From Trichodesmium sp. jk18x7bins.61 (GTDB lineage: Bacteria > Cyanobacteriota > Cyanobacteriia > Cyanobacteriales > Microcoleaceae): a DNA stretch of 9,261 nt. Where the stretch lies: positions 1 to 9,261 of the forward strand of contig JAJEAQ010000289.1 of the NCBI GenBank assembly GCA_022822685.1, in the 5' to 3' direction. Position 1 is the stretch's first letter; the number at the start of each line of letters is the position of its first letter. A program made the translations under genes and the position numbers. The notes below the pieces were generated by a model, which was not told where the DNA came from, made no database searches, and worked only from the letters and a program-made list of their open reading frames with translations. Shown here piece after piece: positions 6,758 through 9,261 of the stretch.

Positions 6758-8048
6758 TTACTCAATTCTGCCAATAGTAGACAATCCTTCTACCACTACA
6801 TGAGGAGTATAACAAGAACCATTCCATTCACCATCATTTCCCAATGCCACTAATTGCCGTAATGCTGTATAAACATTACCAGCAACCATTGTATTCTTAA
6901 CCCTACCAACTATCTCACCTCTTCTGACACGATACCCCAGTTCAACATTAATAGAAAAGTCACCAGAAATACCAGCACCACCACCTAGAATTTGGTCTAC
7001 TATAATCCCATCATCCAACATAGCAGTTAATTCGTTTAGTGATCGCTCTCCAGGCTGAACTATGAAATTGAATAATTCTGGTGTGGGATAACTACCTAAG
7101 TCAGGACTCAAGCCATTACCAGTAGTCCCACTACCCAACAATCTACCAGTAGTTCGGTCTGTATAAAATAGTTGTAAAATACCGTTTTGAATAAATACAA
7201 TAGAGCGGGTGGGAGTACCTTCATCATCAAAAGGACAACTAAATGGTCCTTCTTGTGGTTGTTGAGAAATAGTAATTTGCTTATTCGTCACCAGTTCACC
7301 TAAGCGATCGCTCCAAGGAGAAGCACCTTCTAGCACCTGTTTACCATTCAAAACAGCAGAAATAGTACTCCATAGTAAGTCTGCTGCTTTAGCTGTAAAA
7401 AGAATCGGAACTCTACCGATAGAGGGTCTCACATTTTTTTCTGCCCATCTTAATCGTTGCAAGATTTGGTTTGCTACTTTCTTAGGATCAAGGCTATCTC
7501 GTTGGATTTGACCATCAGATATATTCAAGAAATCATCACCTCTTACCCACTCAATTTCTATGTAGCCACTTAGAGTTGTATCTGTATGATTGCAATCTAA
7601 TCCTAATGAATTAATCAAACGAGTCGATTCAATTTCATAATCCCACTCACCATTACAAATTACATCTGGAAAAACTTCTCTGATTAATGCGATCACCTCT
7701 TGGCCTCAGTTTACCAATTTTTCCACTGGGACAAACATTCCTTGGTCAGGATAGTGTTGATTTTTAGATTTCGAGGCCAGCTCAATTATTTCTGGTTCAT
7801 TCAAGCTATTTCGAGGCCAGCTCTACTAAAGCTTCCAGCTGGACAGGTCTTTGGGGCACAGCCAAACCAGGACATCCCTTCTGCCAAAGTCGTAAGGCTA
7901 TACCTTCTGATTGGTTACTCTCAAGTTGTTTGAGCCTATTACTTTCAAAAAATATCGGTTGGGAGTGTGATCGTGTTTGAAATACTTCTGCTGCCTCAGC
8001 TCCTGCTTTGACAGCAAGTTCTAGCAGTTGTTCTGCTAAATTGGTCAT
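6758..8048 (-). pseudogene. pmbA: TldD/PmbA family protein (PmbA-like), frameshift plus nonsense
   Basis: TldD and PmbA form a heterodimeric peptidase that processes microcins and modified peptides; TldD carries the metal site and PmbA is the non-catalytic partner. Here MTNLAEQLLELAVKAGAEAA starts at ATG 8048. This is preferred to an in-frame TTG at 8081 because it matches the family N-terminus. The frame closes at TAG 7808-7806. The next frame continues LNEPEIIELASKSKNQHYPD from 7804, runs to VEKLVN and meets TGA at 7708-7706. It then carries on GQEVIALIREVFPD to a normal TAA at 6758. The rejoined length, about 430 residues, is typical. The C-terminal domain is well kept (GGGAGISGDFSINVELGYRV; TMVAGNVYTALRQLVALGND; VVVEGLS). 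No HExxxH metal motif is present, favouring PmbA over TldD. No tldD partner lies beside it. Without repair the product is a 81-residue fragment. Confidence 0.82.
7768..7823. repeat. 16-bp direct repeat at the pmbA frameshift
   Basis: The 16-base sequence ATTTCGAGGCCAGCTC occurs at 7768-7783 and again, identical, at 7808-7823, with starts 40 bases apart. On the coding strand both copies read through the same residues, ELASK. The downstream copy sits where the family expects that text. The upstream copy occupies the place of a different segment and produces the premature TAG. Confidence 0.85.
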
Positions 8049-8202
8049 AACATTCTGTGTGTGATTTCTGATTTTTGACAAGGGAATTGTTAGTAGGATT
8101 TTACTGAAAAGTGAGGTTGAAAGCTCAGTTAATTTATGACAGTAATAAAAACTAGCGATTCCTTGAGAATATATGACTTAACTCAGATAGTGTAATGTAG
8201 TG

Positions 8203-9063
8203 TTATAGTTGAATTTCTTGTAGTAACCAAAAACCAGAAAATGACTCTGAATCAGGATTTGACTGTACAGCCAGAAAATGAACCTGTTTAACTTTTGACT
8301 TGGCTTCAGAAAATCTTTTCGCCTCAGCAACAGTAGCTGAATTAGTTAGGTTAGCTAAAATCCAACAATCACTTCCTCCAGTTTCGAGTAGTAATCTAGC
8401 TGGAGGACTAGGATTAAACTTGATAAAAACTAACTCTAATCCTGACATCCAAGCTGCCAAGGGTTGCGCCCTAGATGAATAGATGATCAAACCGGGAATA
8501 GCAGAATTTGGTGCAATATCCATCATGCTTAGAGGAAAAGCTTCTCCAAAATCAATATCCCACTCGGACATCTCTGCAAAAGCTGCAGCTTCTAAACTCA
8601 CAAATCTCCACTTTTCTCCAACTAAGGCATCTGGTAAAGGTTGTGGTGCAGGGTTCATATATTGAACCGAAGGATTTGCTGCTGGTTGATAACCAGGCTC
8701 GTTGGGATAAACTTCCGTCATTCTTTGTTGTAACCACTGGTTTAGTGCATAAGTGCGACGACTCAAGGCAGCAGGGATGGCCAGTTCTGCACAAGCCTTA
8801 GTAATGATGTTATTCATCTGGCGACGGAAGAAGCGAATTTTTTGAGGTGGTTCAGGAGCATCAGCGATCGCCTTTTCAATAGCACTTCTTAACCAAATGG
8901 AATTTACTTGTTGGTTATTTGTAAACTCTGAATAACGATATAAAGAGTCTATAGGGTTAATAATGCTGAGGGGACTCTGGCAAATTAACAGTTCCCAAAG
9001 TTTTTTTTGCCTTTCATCAAGTATTGGACGGCTGTAGAAGTCTAGTTCCCAAATATTTGTCAT
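8203..9063 (-). CDS. Tab2/Atab2 family RNA-binding protein (DUF1092)
   Basis: Intact 286-residue protein, ATG to TAA. It opens WELDFYSRPILDERQKKLWE (5-24) and closes FSGFWLLQEIQL, both hallmarks of the Tab2/Atab2 family. In Chlamydomonas and Arabidopsis, members bind the psaB 5' leader or help translate photosystem I and II mRNAs. The cyanobacterial proteins are soluble and presumed to do a similar RNA-linked job, but their targets are not established. Other family-like segments are FFRRQMNNIITKACAELAIPA (about 79-99), RTYALNQWLQQRMTEVYP, PLPDALVGEKWRFVSL and ILANLTN. No signal peptide or membrane helix is seen. It has the usual family length, so it looks functional. It is the first gene on this strand here, with 154 bases before the pmbA-like start, and no sign that the two are translationally coupled. 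No strong Shine-Dalgarno sequence precedes the ATG. Confidence 0.92.
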   Translation of the reverse strand: MTNIWELDFYSRPILDERQKKLWELLICQSPLSIINPIDSLYRYSEFTNNQQVNSIWLRSAIEKAIADAPEPPQKIRFFRRQMNNIITKACAELAIPAALSRRTYALNQWLQQRMTEVYPNEPGYQPAANPSVQYMNPAPQPLPDALVGEKWRFVSLEAAAFAEMSEWDIDFGEAFPLSMMDIAPNSAIPGLIIYSSRAQPLAAWMSGLELVFIKFNPSPPARLLLETGGSDCWILANLTNSATVAEAKRFSEAKSKVKQVHFLAVQSNPDSESFSGFWLLQEIQL

Positions 9064-9119
9064 GCTTTGCTCTTAGATTTACAGTTAAACTGTTGACAAG
9101 AGTACATGAAAACCTCAAA

Positions 9120-9138
9120 CCTTGATCAAGGAATAATA
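9120..9138 (-). promoter_or_regulatory. 12-bp palindrome with adjacent -10-like box upstream of tab2-like gene
   Basis: CCTTGATCAAGG (9120-9131) is a perfect 12-bp palindrome. Next to it, on the minus strand, TATTAT (9138-9133) resembles a -10 box, about 70 bases upstream of the tab2-like ATG. A transcript starting from this box would begin inside or next to the palindrome, a position suited to an operator. No convincing -35 is seen (CAGCGA at 17-bp spacing), so the promoter call is weak. Confidence 0.22.
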
Positions 9139-9192
9139 TCATATAATGACTAAAGTCGCTGATCCGTTGAGGCTCGCTCGTTTTTATCCCCC

Positions 9193-9217
9193 GGTTGAAA
9201 CACAGGGGCTTTCAACC
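9193..9217. repeat. 8-bp perfect stem with 9-base loop near the window end
   Basis: GGTTGAAA (9193-9200) and TTTCAACC (9210-9217) are exact reverse complements around CACAGGGGC. No T-run follows on either strand, so it is not a typical terminator. The next 26 bases end in AAGAGGAAAC (9230-9239). An end of a hairpin-bearing insertion sequence, a dispersed repeat, or the edge of a CRISPR array are all open because the window stops at 9261. Confidence 0.5.
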
Positions 9218-9261
9218 TCGCTTCTAATTAAGAGGAAACTTTCCACCCCATTCCTCATTTA

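Noticed and set aside
7700..7933. 77-residue plus-strand open frame
   Set aside because: Antisense to the broken part of the pmbA-like gene; its sequence mirrors the duplicated segment.
8300..8801. Several open frames on both strands inside the tab2-like gene
   Set aside because: They overlap a complete Tab2 family protein with conserved N- and C-terminal motifs.
9093..9098. TTGACA as a plus-strand -35 box
   Set aside because: No -10-like hexamer lies 15-19 bases downstream, and no plus-strand gene starts before the window ends.

Overview
The window looks like a piece of a filamentous, heterocyst-type cyanobacterial chromosome (Nostoc/Anabaena group). It is AT-rich and has three copies of the HIP1 octamer GCGATCGC. 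It carries a Tab2/Atab2-type protein, a family confined to oxygenic phototrophs, and palindromic intergenic repeats of the kind common in Nostoc genomes. No rRNA, tRNA, transposase or confirmed CRISPR array was found.

Layout. Positions 1-519 hold no intact gene, at most a badly decayed minus-strand frame. A membrane glycosyltransferase (GT-C type) lies on the plus strand at 520-1803 and is split by two in-frame stops. A 12-bp inverted repeat (1849-1904) separates it from a convergent ATP-grasp ligase gene (minus, 1961-3135), which is frameshifted inside its ATP-binding loop. A 257-bp MITE-like element with 27-bp imperfect terminal inverted repeats fills 3285-3541. It ends 11 bases from the stop codon of a long, intact ClC-CBS-USP anion transporter (minus, 3553-6276). 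The 481-bp gap at 6277-6757 holds a possible transporter promoter with an overlapping dyad and a second, 140-bp MITE-like element. Then come a broken pmbA/tldD-family gene (minus, 6758-8048) and an intact Tab2-like gene (minus, 8203-9063). The last 200 bases contain a palindrome and a hairpin that may belong to an element continuing outside the window.

Biology. The most striking pattern is decay. Of five clear genes only two are intact, the ClC transporter and tab2. The other three each carry one or two small lesions (nonsense changes, short frameshifts) while the rest of the protein stays recognisable, so the damage is recent. This fits a lineage under relaxed selection such as a host-restricted symbiont; the Azolla symbiont 'Nostoc azollae' is known for this, but assignment to it is inference. 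The genes do not form one pathway. The most interesting intact gene is the 907-residue transporter. It joins a ClC membrane domain, in which the external gating glutamate is replaced by glutamine, to a CBS pair and two tandem universal-stress-protein domains.
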